Source: Diphasiastrum complanatum
Taxonomy: Eukaryota > Streptophyta > Lycopodiopsida > Lycopodiales > Lycopodiaceae
Reading direction: 5' to 3'
Assembly: GCA_029204225.1 (NCBI GenBank)
Contig: CM055100.1
Coordinates: 21,944,248-22,008,247, forward strand
DNA length: 64,000 nucleotides
Part shown: in pieces, positions 12,422-24,100 of the stretch
Numbering within the stretch: position 1 is the stretch's first letter
How the letters are laid out: the number at the start of each line of letters is the position of its first letter
Made by a program: the position numbers and the translations under genes
Notes under the pieces: model-generated
What the model was told of the DNA's origin: nothing
Database searches by the model: none
The model's input: only the letters and a program-made list of their open reading frames with translations

Positions 12422-12449
12422 CCCCCCCCCCCCCCCCCCCCCCCCCCCC
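12422..12449. repeat. Poly-C homopolymer, 28 bases
   Basis: An uninterrupted run of 28 C follows a short TCTCTC stretch. Its true length is likely unstable and prone to sequencing error. Confidence 0.8.
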
Positions 12450-12459
12450 AAACTAAATT

Positions 12460-13390
12460 ATCCAAGCTACCTTATAATTTGCTTTAGTAGGCATTGTACT
12501 TAGTCTAGAATTTGGAGGGATTTTGGGTGCTGCACACCAACTTGTTATGACAAATCTTTCAACTCCAATGTAAGAAAAGCTTGTTCTGACAAATCCTTAA
12601 AGCAAGCAACAGTCTCCCTAAATGTTATCCTCCCAGCTTCAATCTAGTTCTGCAGCTAAGCAGAAAAAATTCATTCTCATTTGGCATGTACCTTCAGATC
12701 AAGTATATAAATGAGGATCTGCTGCTGTCCAGCTACGAAGATCTGCTATGGTCGAGCTGTTCTGCCAAACTCTGGAAGTGAAGCTGCTTGAGAAAATTCA
12801 CTCAGTACACACAAGATCCAAAGGAGTCAAGTGAGCTTAAGAAAAGTATAGCAAGATTCAGCTCCGAGGATATCTTCAGCTTGCGAGTTGATATATCATC
12901 AGCAGATAAGGCGGTACTTCATGTAGATTGTGTGCAGTTGCAATTAGAGGCTAGTTTTTCTGTGCAGTAGCAAGCACATGCACAGTCTTAAGATTCATAA
13001 GATCAAATATAAACCATAACATGCATATGAATGATGAATGCCTTAAAAATGGTTTCAGACAAACAGAGATGAATAGCTATAGTCCAGTGTCTTAGCTAGT
13101 GCTCCTTATATGTACACGTCAAAATCAAGGCAACTGTATGTTTCAACTCGAGCGAGCTTTGCAAATAAAAAGCCCAACTTCCCTGGATAATGTCCGCTCA
13201 TTGTGGAAAGTATAGTCAGCTAAATTTTCGAATTCGTAGATATGATGACAAAAAAGTAGTTCTGTCACAAAGAGAAAACACATACAAACAGCAAAACAGC
13301 AGTTATTCTGAAACCCAAATCAAGACTAAGCCCAAACAACAGCAGGTACCTCTTTTTGATGGAAAGATTTAAACTGTGCTCAGCCCGTAG
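12460..13390. other. Gene-free stretch, moderate complexity
   Basis: Base composition here is less AT-rich than nearby. Short open frames exist, but none resembles a known domain. It could be the 3' untranslated region of the minus-strand gene remnant next to it. Confidence 0.3.
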
Positions 13391-13394
13391 GCAT

Positions 13395-14338
13395 TCACGG
13401 GACCACCACCACTTGGCCAACTCCAACTTGTGACTCATCTGGAACTAGAGAATCACGAAAAGTGCGTAGAATTGTTCTGAATGAGGTTACAATGGAGGAA
13501 GAGCAGATTTCATGCAGATGAAGTTCGTTTTGCCGTGTAGAAACAGACGAATGGTCGTCTCCACAAAATCTGCTCTTTCTCAACCGTGACCTTGCCAAGG
13601 TGGCGTCGTGTAAAATTCTCTTGCCCTCTGGAATATATTGTCATAGTGAACCTTGTTCTTGAATTGGCCTTCCATGATCAGAACTTTTATCAAACTTCCA
13701 TCGTTTTACAAAAGTGCTGGTTCCAGAAAAATCTTTGCTACCTGTCTTGAGCCCTTCAGAACAAGGGCTAAATGAAGTATAATGAAGTTTGAACACTGTA
13801 TGGTCTCCTAAGACCAAATCAGCTTCACTTGCCCGAAAATGACAACGATTGCTGATGCTGTATGAATTTACAGCCCAAACTAATTACCCTTATACTCCAT
13901 GAGTACTGATGCTCTACTGAGTAACAAACATCGAGGCGTTTTTTACTTACCTCTCATCCAACTAAACATAAGCTTCGAGAGCACTACTGAGACATGCATC
14001 ATTGCCGGACAAGATCATACATTGCATAGGGAGATGCCAAAAGAGTAGGTGTTGTTGTTTGAATGAAAGAACTGCTTTCACACTTGTAGATAATTATAAC
14101 GTCGTATTTTTTCAGCATACGAAACATGATCTGCTGCAGTCTTGGATATGTCACGCATTTCAATTTCCCATCGTTTATAAGATATGTATTAAGGAGACAA
14201 TGATCAATTGTGTTGGACACGCTCTTTGAGATCTATTAGTCCATTCGCACCTCTCTGAATGGAAGCCAGCTGGTACCGAAAGGAGCTGACAGATCTCACT
14301 CCAATCAATGCCTTAGTTTTCCCAGACCAATCTGACAT
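13395..14338 (-). pseudogene. Decayed unidentified multi-exon gene
   Basis: On the minus strand a start-like ATG at 14338 opens MSDWSGKTKALIGVRSVSSF. The reading changes frame near QHN (about 14210), then continues through INDGKLKCVTYPRLQQIMF and SSFIQTTTPTLLASPYAMYD. A GTAAGT donor at 13945-13950 and an acceptor at 13880-13881 bound a 71-bp intron. After it, SISNRCHFRASEADLVLGD, HTVFKLHYTSFSPCSEG and STFVKRWKFDKSS run on without a stop to a TGA near 13660. A final block ends at 13395. The amino-acid composition is that of a real globular protein. I do not recognise the family. At least two frameshifts and one stop indicate a pseudogene, though sequencing indels cannot be excluded. Confidence 0.5.
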
Positions 14339-14519
14339 TCCCATGCCACTTTTTAGTATAAACAAAGTACAAGCAGCTCAGTCCGCTTCACTTTCTGCCT
14401 CAGTCTTCCAAGTTCCCACTCAGCCTTCCCGAATCCCCAGTGCTCAGAGAACCTGCTTGGAGATCACCTCCCAAAAAATATTTCAAATTTTTTTTGGGAG
14501 GTTTTTAAATTTTTGAATT

Positions 14520-15700
14520 AGTTGCCTGCTAAATCTTACAACTCACAACTGTTGCTGATTATAATACATTAAATGATACAACTGTTGCTGATTAGAATAC
14601 TTTATAAGATTGAATTTTGCCATGATATTGTTTCAAAAATTATTTAATGCAAGTCAAATTACATTCATTATACATAACTTCAGAATGTCCAACTTTTCAA
14701 AATAGTCCTAGTAATAATTTCTGCCTCGGGCATCCCTTTTCCATTTCTCCCTTATCCACACTAGATTTCTAGATTAGATTGCTACATCTGAGCTTTTCCT
14801 TTTCCCATTATCCAAAACAGACTTTTAGAATAGATTGCTCAGTGCTCCATTTGAGCTTGGACGTAAATTTGTAAATCAATCTTGTCATTGTTTGAATATT
14901 GCCTTTAAAGTCCTCCAACATGTACATAAGTTGTTTTACTATTTGAATTCTCTCAAAATTCAACTTCCTGCATGCAAAATAATTAGGATGCATGCAATAA
15001 TAAACATCAAAAATTTTAAAGACTTAATAAATAAAATGAGTGATCAGTTGCTTCTTCTATTGAAAAAATTAGATATTTTAATCCTATATCCATCTCAGTT
15101 ACATAAAATATATAGCAAAAAAGAAAAGAGAATCGTTTATTGGAGTCAACATCCTTCAAAGTTATGTTAAAATCAATTTTGGAAAAGAGATAAATTTCAC
15201 CTTTCAAAGAATATCATTTTTTAAAGCCATTGGAGATTATTCCAAAGTGGGTCATTGGAGACTATTACAAGAAGTCAAGACCCACTAACATTCTACACAT
15301 TTAATTAAGAAAGTATAAGCACCTTGATGTTTATTTTAACATTCAAACTTTTTCCTTGAAGGGTTTTAGTTTCTACTACCTACATAAGTCCATGATTTTC
15401 AAGTTTGAGCATCAAGCACATAAAAATCAAATGCTAATTTTAAGGACTAACTTCGCACACTTGCACAACAACCGGGCCCCCCTAATGAGTGCAAGACTAA
15501 CTTTAACCAATGGAAGCTCACTGAACTTATAACTGTACTCGAGGTCTGTCTGTACTACTACTAGGTTATTGTTGAGAAATGAGAACGCCTTGCCGCTACA
15601 ATTAACTTTGTTTATTTGACATACGATAGTACTTACGTGAAAAATGCATGTGTGAGTATGTTAATCATCTATGTACGCTTCTGGAGAAAAGATGAATAAA
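14520..15700. other. AT-rich gene-free stretch
   Basis: No coding signal. At 14466-14505 a short inverted repeat, CTCCCAAAAAA against TTTTTTGGGAG, could form a small hairpin. Confidence 0.45.
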
Positions 15701-15715
15701 GTTGAAACTTGAGGC

Positions 15716-15892
15716 TTCAAAGGGGACCGCAAACGAAGCAGTTGCGGTCCTTGACGGTTTTGACCAGTGTTGAATCCACCGCAAGGCAACCACAAACGAA
15801 GTAGTTGCTATTCAAGATGGTTTTGACCCATGTTTATTCCACCGCAAGGCACGAAATAGTTATGGTCCTTGACGGTTTTAACTAGTGTATGT
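15716..15892. repeat. Minisatellite, about three units of ~62 bp
   Basis: Three diverged tandem units, starting near 15720, 15782 and 15845, share ACGAAG.AGTTGC, GACGGTTTTGAC and ATTCCACCGCAAGGC blocks. The last unit has an internal deletion. Confidence 0.6.
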
Positions 15893-15910
15893 GTGTAAAT
15901 GTTTTGTGGC

Positions 15911-15913
<3 letters not shown>

Positions 15914-15986
<73 letters not shown>
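15914..15986. repeat. GA microsatellite, ~73 bp
   Basis: A perfect GA dinucleotide tract separating the minisatellite from the GCCACATGGC repeat block. Confidence 0.9.
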
Positions 15987-15987
<1 letters not shown>

Positions 15988-15989
<2 letters not shown>

Positions 15990-16461
15990 GGCTCGAAAGT
16001 TGCCACATGGCAAGCCAAATAGGCTTGCCACGTGTCAAACCATGTAGGCTTGGGACTTACCACGTGGAAAGCCATGTAGGACTAACCGAGGATTGTGTAG
16101 CAGGCCACGTAGGCATGTCATGGGTCTGATATCTACCAAGCCTGTCGCAAACTGCCATGTGGCAAGTGATGTAGGCCTACCCCATGGCAAGTCATGCAAG
16201 TTTGGGGTTTGCCACATGGCAAACAACGTAGCTCTAACATAGGCTTACGTGCCAAGCCATCCAAACTCTACCACATAGGCTTGAGTGGACATAGAGAGAT
16301 AGAGAGAGGCTCGAAAGTTGCCACATGGCAAGCCACGTAGGCCTACCATAGGCTTGTGTGGCTTGCCACATGGCCTACCATAGACTTGTGTAGTAGACCA
16401 CAGAGGCCTACTATCTACCAAGCCTATCATAGGTTGCCACATGGCAAGCTATGTAGGCCTT
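15988..16461. repeat. Tandem duplicated block rich in GCCACATGGC palindromes
   Basis: Two copies, about 15988-16185 and 16305-16461, start GGCTCGAAAGTTGCCACATG and end with a TCTACCAAGCCT block followed by TGTAGGCCT. Within each, TTGCCACATGGCAAGCCA-like sequences recur in both orientations, giving many short palindromes. Non-coding. Confidence 0.65.
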
Positions 16462-16464
16462 AAA

Positions 16465-17845
16465 GGCCTCAGACTTGTTCTTAATGAACATAACTCTGGT
16501 AAATCGGGAGTAGTCATCAATAAATGTGATGAAATATAGAGCTTGGCCCAAAGAGGGCACGCTTATATGACCACATAAGTTACTGTGAATCAGTGAAAGA
16601 ATGGACTTCGCTCTTTTGGCTTGTCCTTTTGGAATTCTAGTTCTAGTTTGTTTTTATAGTAAGCAATTTTCACAGACAGTCTAATTAGTTGTGGAAGCAA
16701 CATGAATGGCCATGTCCTTGACCATGCTATTATGATGCATATACAAGATCGACCTCATGTTTAAATGACCTCATCTTTGATGCACATCTGAATTACTCAC
16801 AGAAGTATTAAGTGCATATTCATGACCCAAAATATATAAATTTCTTTCTTTGTGTGCAGAACTTCATTACAGTTCTTACTATAAAATGGTACATTGTTTT
16901 GAATTGAAAAAGGCTCTATAGTCCTGATCAGTAAGCTTGTGCCTGACTGACAGTAAATTCTATGTTAGTTTGGGTACATACATTACATCCTTAAGCAAGG
17001 TTAATTCTCCATTTGGAAGGTAGAGGCGTATTAATCTCTTGCCTCCAATCTGCAATGCACTTGAGTCACCAAAGTAAACATACTTTGAATGTGCTAGTGT
17101 GAGATCTTTGAATAGGAATTGACATGGTGTCATGTGCTGAGAAGCACCAGAATCGAGATATCAATCCATGGCATCTCTAATGGGTTTGTCTTGTACCATC
17201 AGTGCCTTAATCTCTTCTTTTTGGGAGTTTCTGACATAATCAGAGCCTCCTTCTTGGTGCTACTGCATCTTCTTTTTGGCTTCATTATGCTTGAGTATCC
17301 GACAATCTTTGATGTCATGATTGGATCTTTTGTAGTATCTACAAAATAGTTTGGTCTTGGTAGGTTGTTGTTGTCTTGTTGTGTTGAATTTGACTATTCC
17401 GCTTTTGTCTTCTTGTCCTTGAAGTTCTTCTTCTTCTTGGACTGCTGCTTATTGGAATACAAGGTTATTGTCTTGGTACTCATCATAGATAAGCTCTTCC
17501 TCCGTACTTCTTCCTGTAATAAGCTTGTTGTTAGTTTTTGCAAAGACAACATAGGTGTATTGCTCATAATCAACACCAGATTGTTGTAGGAGGGTGGAAG
17601 ACTGGCTAGAAGAGACATTGAAGAGTCTTCTTTAGTTATAAGCAAACCTATTACAGCAAGTTGATTTATCAACTATTTGAACTTGTTCAGATGATCACCG
17701 ACAGAAATTCCTTCATCCATTTTTAGAGTTAGGACCTTCTTTCTCAAGAAGAGACGAGTGGATACATCTGATGTTAACTTTCATAAATGCTTGTTAAGAT
17801 ATCCCACGCTTCTTTGGAATTTTGCACCAACTACATCCATCTGCT
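16465..17845 (-). mobile_element. Copia fragment: gag, protease, integrase start
   Basis: Minus strand, in order. First is a gag C-terminal region (LFLRKKVLTLKM, LLASLPPSYNNLV, TTSLLQEEVRRKS). Next is a mutated zinc knuckle, then a protease block corresponding to WYLDSGASQHM near 17160, a GAG-pre-integrase region, and the start of integrase (HSNLCGHISVPSLG, FIDDYSRFTRVMFIKNKSEA). The sequence ends abruptly at 16465 against the palindromic repeat block, and the gag side ends at 17845. Multiple stops make it non-functional. Confidence 0.75.
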
Positions 17846-17859
17846 CCACTATTGTGCCG

Positions 17860-18100
17860 TGATGAGGAAGCCGAGTGAAAAACCTCAAGGGATGGGAAAG
17901 GTCCATAGGTTGACACCCTTTCAACGAGAAATTTTTTTTACATTCATGCTTTATAGTTGTGGAGTTATGGATAAATGGTTTGACCTATGTGAAGAAGAGA
18001 AAAAAGAGAGGGCCTTGTCTAGAAATTGCTAACGACAGAATAGAGGTAGACACATGGCCACAAGTTCACATGATGTTGAGCCATTGGCCAAGCAATGCAC
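17860..18100 (+). other. Unassigned stretch between Copia and CACTA remnants
   Basis: Short open frames only. The sequence could belong to the CACTA remnant that follows, but no recognisable motif is present. Confidence 0.3.
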
Positions 18101-18129
18101 TATATTCTGCATGCATGGCACACTACAAA

Positions 18130-18737
18130 AACCAACAAAAGAGAGACAAAAAATATCAAACACAGAATGAGACTTTTTGCAAGAGGATGCGAATGGAAGG
18201 TATTATTCTTTAGATACTTTATTATTAGAACATCCTTGTTTATAACAATATTTGTTTAATCATTTTGAAACACCATGTTCATTCACAATGATTATTTATG
18301 AGATTCATGTTTGTCATGTGTATAATGCTATATGGGCTTTTGGTTTCCACTTTCGTGTTGAAAGGATTGATAACAAGAGACGCACACACGATTGTGGTGT
18401 AATAGCATCTTTCCAACAAAAAAGTCAAAGCAGTGCACGAGATCGGAATCCCATCTCAAGAGACATAGAATACGTAGGATCTATACAAAATATTTATGAT
18501 GTGTCATTTGGTGAAAGTGGACACTATTTTTTATTTGATGTGAAATGGTTCAAGGTAGTTTATAGAGGGCCAAATGCAACCGTAAAATCGGATCCAAGTG
18601 GATTTTTTGTGATTGATTCATCAAAAACATTGAGCATGGAGTCCTTTGACACATTGGTGTTGCCTCATCACTGTGAGCAGATGCACATGCTATGCTACCA
18701 TGTTTTTCATTTTACTGCAAGTGACTTCAGTATTTGA
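18130..18737 (+). pseudogene. CACTA-type transposon protein remnant (DUF4216-like)
   Basis: The open frame matches the pattern of the DUF4216 region that follows TNP2-type transposases in plant CACTA elements. It reads RRTHDCGVIASFQQKS, then IEYVGSIQNIYDVSFGESGH, then FDVKWFKVVYRG, then SGFFVIDSSKTL and FDTLVLPHHCEQ. Family members have the order Gly-Val-Val, a YGV-type strand, a (V/L)FKCDWFD block, then a phenylalanine-rich VLASQA.QVFYV ending, and this copy shows that order. It is cut off at about 18740 by minus-strand Copia sequence. No CACTA terminal repeats are visible. Confidence 0.6.
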
Positions 18738-18739
18738 GT

Positions 18740-19166
18740 TTTCGATATGTTCTAAAATAGTAATATTTGCAGGTGTCTTTTCAACCAGATTGACAAAATC
18801 AAGTGTTTCATCATAGTCAATTCTCTTGAATTGAGCATATCCCTTGGCAACTAGTCTTGTTTTATAATTGTTCACACTACCATCTTGATTAAGCTTGATC
18901 TTAAAGACCCATTTGCAAACAGTAACATTTTGTATCTTTGATGGAGGATCAATAATTTTACAAGTATCTCAAACAATGCATCATATACTCACTTTTCATT
19001 GCATCAAATCACTCTTTTGTTGCTAGAGTTTCATTCACACTTGAAGGAACATCATCAAATTTAAGGTAGTAATAAGGGCAATAAAAATTAAACAATCATC
19101 AACTTGTAATTGCTTCTCTCTTCCTTGTAATTGAGCCTTGATGGTTGCAATTGGACTCTGATACCA
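18740..19166 (-). mobile_element. Copia RT fragment with internal deletion and PBS
   Basis: On the minus strand the PBS, TGGTATCAGAGTCC (19153-19166), follows an LTR whose inner end is 19167. Gag, protease and integrase are missing. RT begins at once: ATKE.FDAMKSEYM near 19010, a diverged CKWVFK block near 18910, then KTRLVAKGYAQFKRIDYDE at about 18860. It ends near 18740. This is a Copia with most of its interior deleted. Confidence 0.65.
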
Positions 19167-19675
19167 TGTTAAAATCAAAGGTTATGAATCTCATTTGGAT
19201 ACTAAAACATTGAAAAAGCATCAAAGGTTACACTTATATCTGATAGATAGAAAACTAGCACACAATTCAACCTATTTTGCATCTAATTGGCAAGAGCTTT
19301 TGGAAAACCATAATCAAACTAGAAATAATTGATCCTCACATCCTGTCACACACGTGGAAAGTATAGTACTTTGTTCAGATTCAGATCTATTCATTAGACA
19401 CAAAAAACATCACATTCATCATTCATCAATTTCTCATTAAAGAGCAAATTTGCCAAAATCACCATCTCTTGATAATATCTCAAAGTATGTACAAAATGAG
19501 CTCTCAATCCGTATCAAATGATCTTGGATATGAGATTAGGATAGAGTGCCATTAGGGTAGACCCTAAACTTGGCTATCAAAGCCTTAGATCATGCTTAAT
19601 TACCCTCTTGGTAGCTCGAGTCAGCTGTCTTACAAAAGTAGGTGGTCGACCTCATAAAAAATCCCAATCATCTAG

Positions 19676-19880
19676 GAACATCATGATATAATTCACTTTA
19701 GAAAAATATTTATTTAACTAATTCCATTTCATTATCAACATGCAAAAAAAAAAAAAACCTCATCATGATATAATTCACTTTAGAAAAAAAAAATATAACC
19801 TCATCATAATATAATTCACTTTAGAAAAAAATTTATCTAACTAATTTCATTTCATTATCAACATGCAAAATAAAAAAAAA
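19676..19880. repeat. Local tandem repeat, ~62/120-bp units
   Basis: The phrase ATAATTCACTTTAGAAAAA recurs three times. The longer block ending TTTCATTATCAACATGCAAA occurs twice, near 19725 and 19845. AT-rich and non-coding. Confidence 0.6.
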
Positions 19881-19884
19881 AATC

Positions 19885-20240
19885 GCGTGGATAATCCACG
19901 CAGAAGATATCCACACGTGGATATCTTTAACGTCCGGTCCAGTCCGGTGAAGAAGTTGTACAAATTGAAATTTGCGTGGATAATCCATGCGAAAACTGCC
20001 TTCTAGCGCCACCAAGCTTCCCTCCCAAACAGTTGTTGGAATTTTCAAAATTCAATTTGGCGTGGATAATCCATGCACATAAATTTTTTGACGCTGTGTA
20101 AAAAAAACACCCGTGGACTAGCCGGAGGCATGCTCAAAAACATTTTGGCGTGGATAATCCACTCGTGGATGTTCCACGCAAACAAAATTTCGTAAAATGG
20201 ACTAAGTGTCAGGTGTCGCGTGGATACTCTGCATGGATAA
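19885..20240. repeat. Regularly spaced hairpin array
   Basis: The near-perfect palindrome GCGTGGATAATCCACGC occurs at 19885-19901. Close variants start at 19974, 20060 and 20148, and a more diverged one at 20218. The first four start 86-89 bp apart; the last interval is 70 bp. Further half-sites (CCACACGTGG near 19911, CGTGGATGTTCCACGC near 20164) lie between. Spacers differ in sequence. Confidence 0.65.
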
Positions 20241-20289
20241 ACACACAATTGTCTAGTTGTGTCGAACGACCTACTTCAACATGATTCTC

Positions 20290-20840
20290 AGCTTTATAGT
20301 TCTAAAATCGGCATTCAAATATCTAATTATGACATTTAAAAAAAAAATTGTCACTTGTCTTGGTTGAAATCATGTCAGGAGTTGAAATTACTTCAAATGG
20401 AAAAAAGTTCTTGCCAAAGAAGTTATGCTTCTTGTCCACTAATGATTAGTCTCAAATGAATTGTAGTCATCCATCTCTACATTTATCATTCCAAGATTGC
20501 TTCCATCAATGTGGATTGATGGATTGATGGATCCATCAATGCCATGTCGAGTCTACGAGTCTCATTCAAGACATGTTTTGTAGCAAGAAGATATTTTAGT
20601 AAAAGCTTCTCATCTAGCTATTGTCTACACACTCATAATCTTTTGAAAGAAGCACGGGTACACAAAAACTTGTTCTCAAATTGCAACCTACAACTCCGCC
20701 AAGGAACTAATGCTACAAGAAACACCAAGATGTTGAGAATCTTTGAGTTAAAGACATGGATGTAACAACATCAAACAACTATCTAAAATGCAAACCTTGA
20801 CTTTGAGTGTATTGTGAAGGAATAAGTAAGTGCCAATAGT
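20290..20840. other. Gene-free stretch upstream of the CT20/Eaf7-type gene
   Basis: AT-rich and non-coding. A GTATTATACAC sequence near 20847-20858, 175 bp upstream of the likely start codon, could serve as a TATA-type element for the gene below; this is weak evidence. Confidence 0.3.
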
Positions 20841-21032
20841 TTTAGTTTGTATTATACACAACCTTTCTTGTGGAAGGGCATTCCCCATGCCCTTGGACCT
20901 GGGCCTGGATTTTCCCTTGAGATAGGGTCAAGTAAGTTGGAGACATGGAAGTGCAGGCCAAAGAACGCCCATGGGCATATTTTGCACTTGAAAGCTTCGG
21001 AGATGAAACCGAATCTGGGGGAGAGTTCAGGT

Positions 21033-21191
21033 ATGGCGGAGAGCGAGAGGGGGCAAGTCGCTGCTGGGAGGACTGGTGCAGGAGGCGGGGTTGGAGCGGC
21101 TGTCTCAGAGCAAGATGGTGCTCCTGCCCTTTCCATCTGCACCCCAAGGAACAGGCAAGCGCCACCTTCATCCGCTTCTTCTCCACACAAG
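21033..21191 (+). CDS. CT20/Eaf7-like gene, exon 1
   Basis: Start ATGGCGGAG. The exon codes for 53 residues of low-complexity Gly/Ala/Ser/Pro sequence ([18 protein letters not shown]), ending SSPHK before GTACCT. The surrounding 20870-21190 is clearly GC-richer than its neighbours, as is usual for a plant 5' UTR and first exon. Confidence 0.65.
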
Positions 21192-24100
21192 GTACCTTAC
21201 TAGTGTTTTTTGCACAGGTTCTGTTTTGGACATGGCAAGCATTGGTTTAATCTGTGATGTTCTGATGATATCAGTTACAATTGAGTTGGCTTGATATAGA
21301 GGTCAAGATGAATTCCGACTGTCTCGAAGTGCGTCACTGATAAACATCTTTGAAGCGTTTTCATGTCTAAGGTTTTTCCAGAAGTCATTTTGACTTACCT
21401 TTCACTCGCTCTCATAACCTTTGTAGATTAGTAGTCCTTCAGAAGTTTATCCAATTGCTGTGAGGTGCAACCTCAAGTAACTCTTACATAAAGCATTTGC
21501 TTTAGCAGCATCTTATCTCATTTGATTGTTCGTTGAGTTATCTTGTGAAATCTATATGTTATCTAAGCGATCTGAAGGTGTTCTCAAAGGAAGGTTGCTC
21601 TTTTGATTTTGTTTTGAAGGCTGATGTTTCAGTCTTTTATTGGTGATTATTGTAGGGTTTGCAGCAAGTTGAGCTGGAACTACGGCTGCTAGAAGCTCTG
21701 GAAATTTACGACCCTGCAAAGCTTCAAGGTTAAATGCACACGCTTTTATTTCTTGAGCCTTAATTTCTGGATCGCAGTCTATTTTATAGATCTGATTATA
21801 TGACATGAAAAGTTGTAACTTAGGCTTAATCTACTTGTTGCTACGTTTCACCTTAACATGGCTGTATGGTTGGGTCAGAGCTTAACGTAGACCTCCCCTT
21901 TTCTGTCGGGGTGCTATACTGTTATGAACTTCATCACAGATTCGGCATCACAAAATATAGAATGTGACATAGTTGCTTCCAGAACGCTCATAGAAAATCT
22001 TCAATTTTTGTTTTCAAATGTAGCGAATCCAAATATTTTTATCTGGCAGAGGTATTGTTTTAGAAGGAGTGGTTAAAAATGCTTACAAAGCTATTAAAAT
22101 AACAAATTTACAGTACTATCTACAATCCAAGATGCAATCGTTTGAACTCTGACTCCCGTTATCATTTCTCCTTGGATACAATATTGTAGTACTATATCAT
22201 TTACAATATTGGCATATAGATGCACTACTTCTCTGACACCTAAACACATAGAAGTTGAACTCTTTATGACGGTTAAAGATTAGGCCAAAGCTTGAACTCA
22301 TTATCATTTATAACATTATTTGTGCTTAGGCTTCAACTGTTGCTGAAAGAATTTGCAAATTCTTTTCATGCCACGACTATATTGGATGTAAACTTTCCCT
22401 CAACTATTTCCCAAAAAATTGAATATTTTTGGTGTTCCATCCTAAGTTTTGTAGTACAGAATGTGTTCCAATGCCACCTAGGACAATAATAATTGAATCA
22501 AAGTTACAGAACAGTGTTCTCGCTTGGTCTTGTGGTAATTGTTAGGAATTAATGGATTAATTAATTCATTGTAGAGGCCAGCCTGCGTGCTGGAAGGCCT
22601 ATTTCTATTTTTAGTATAGGTACCTAAGTTAGTACCAATTTTGCTAGAATAGTATAGAAATCTATTTTAAGCAAGTTAGCATAGATTTCTATTGTTAAGA
22701 CTTCATAATTAGCATTTCAATTGCTATTGTAGAAGGATAGCTTTTCTTTTTCATTGTGGACAGCCTCTATAAGAGTAGATGGGCGCCCACCTCCATTGTT
22801 ATCTCAGTTTCCAGCTTATGAAGCATAGCTTCTTGCAGTCTCTCTTCTTCTTCAGCTTGTGGTTGATGTTTTATGTGAGTACTAATAAGATTAGTCTACT
22901 CCGATTAGAGAATCTCTTCGATTCTAACATGGTATCAGAGCCATCTCGTTAAGATCGGGATCTACGGAAGGAGAAGATCAGCGCTGCAGGTTTACTGGTG
23001 GAGGTCACTTCTAGTGGAGGTGCTATTTGGTGAAGGTTGCATCTGGTGGAGGCGCCATCCTGTGCAGGTTTTTCTGGTGGAGGTTACATCTGGCGCAGGT
23101 ATCCTCTGGATAGGTAGCAGTTTCAGACAAGCAGATCTGAGGGAGGCAACATCCAGGACAGCAAAACAGGTCTTTGCGGGTTTTATGTGGTGCAGGTTCA
23201 TCTGTAGGTGGCAGGCAGTACCTGAGCAACATCTGATCAGAACAAAGGCATATCTGAGGGCGACAGTTTCTGGTGGAGGCAACATCTGGTTCAGGCATAT
23301 TTGGGAACAACAACATTTGAAAAATTAGATCAGATTTGGAACAGATAACAAGCAGATAGGTGTTATCTGAGTGAGGCAGAACCTGGACAGGTCAGGTAAG
23401 AACCAGACAGGGTTTATTTGGGACAGGCAGCAATCAGATAGGTGATATCTGAGGGAGTCCAAATCAGATTTAGGTCAGAACCAGCCAGGCTCCATCTAAG
23501 CAGACAGGTATTTCTGAGGCAGGTAGTATCTGGACAGGTGCTATCCAGGGAAGGCAACAAATAATAGATTGTTGCATACAAGTATATTCTTAGTTAAAAA
23601 GTGTCATTTTTGTACAAAGATGGGGAGTCTGAATGAATCCGTTCTTCCAGAATCAAGCAAGTTAGATGGATCTAACTACAGCTTTTGGAAGTTCAAACTT
23701 CAGAATATCCTTGAGGACAAAGATTATTGGGAAATTGTCATGGGACAAGAGGTGATGGCTCACGGTCTCAATGATCAAGATAGAAGGGCATTTGAGAAAC
23801 GGGTGCAACGTGCGCATCATATCATCAACTTGTCTGTGAAGGATAAGGTTATTCCTTTGATCAGGAATGCAGTTGGGCCTAAGGATGCATGGGATATCCT
23901 TAAGAATACATATGAAACGGTAAGTAAGTCTCGAGCGTTGTTCTTGAACAATAAGCTTCATACCTTGAAAATGGAATTAGAAGAATCCATTACAGATTTT
24001 ATTACCAGAGTGAAGGATCTAAGAGATTAGTTTCCTTCTATAGGGGAAATTGTACTTGATAATACTCTAGTACAAATTGTTTTGAATAGCTTACCATTAC

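Noticed and set aside
11466-12465. Several open frames of 80-150 codons in the GC-rich block
   Set aside because: They arise from low stop density in GC-rich inverted arms, and both strands are equally open.
15808-16129. Open frames made of Arg-Glu or Ser-Leu repeats
   Set aside because: They are translations of the GA/CT microsatellite and have no coding meaning; the same applies near 40077, 44342 and 48288.
19885-20240. CRISPR array reading of the hairpin repeats
   Set aside because: Repeats are only 17 bp, variably conserved, with ~70-bp spacers, no cas genes and a plant nuclear context.
20842-21190. Minus-strand open frames of 112-114 codons opposite exon 1
   Set aside because: They are shadows of a GC-rich first exon; only the plus strand continues into spliced CT20-domain exons.
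22992-23328. Overlapping open frames of ~100 codons on both strands with Cys-rich products
   Set aside because: They fall in the degenerate repeated Copia leader, show no codon bias and are open on both strands.
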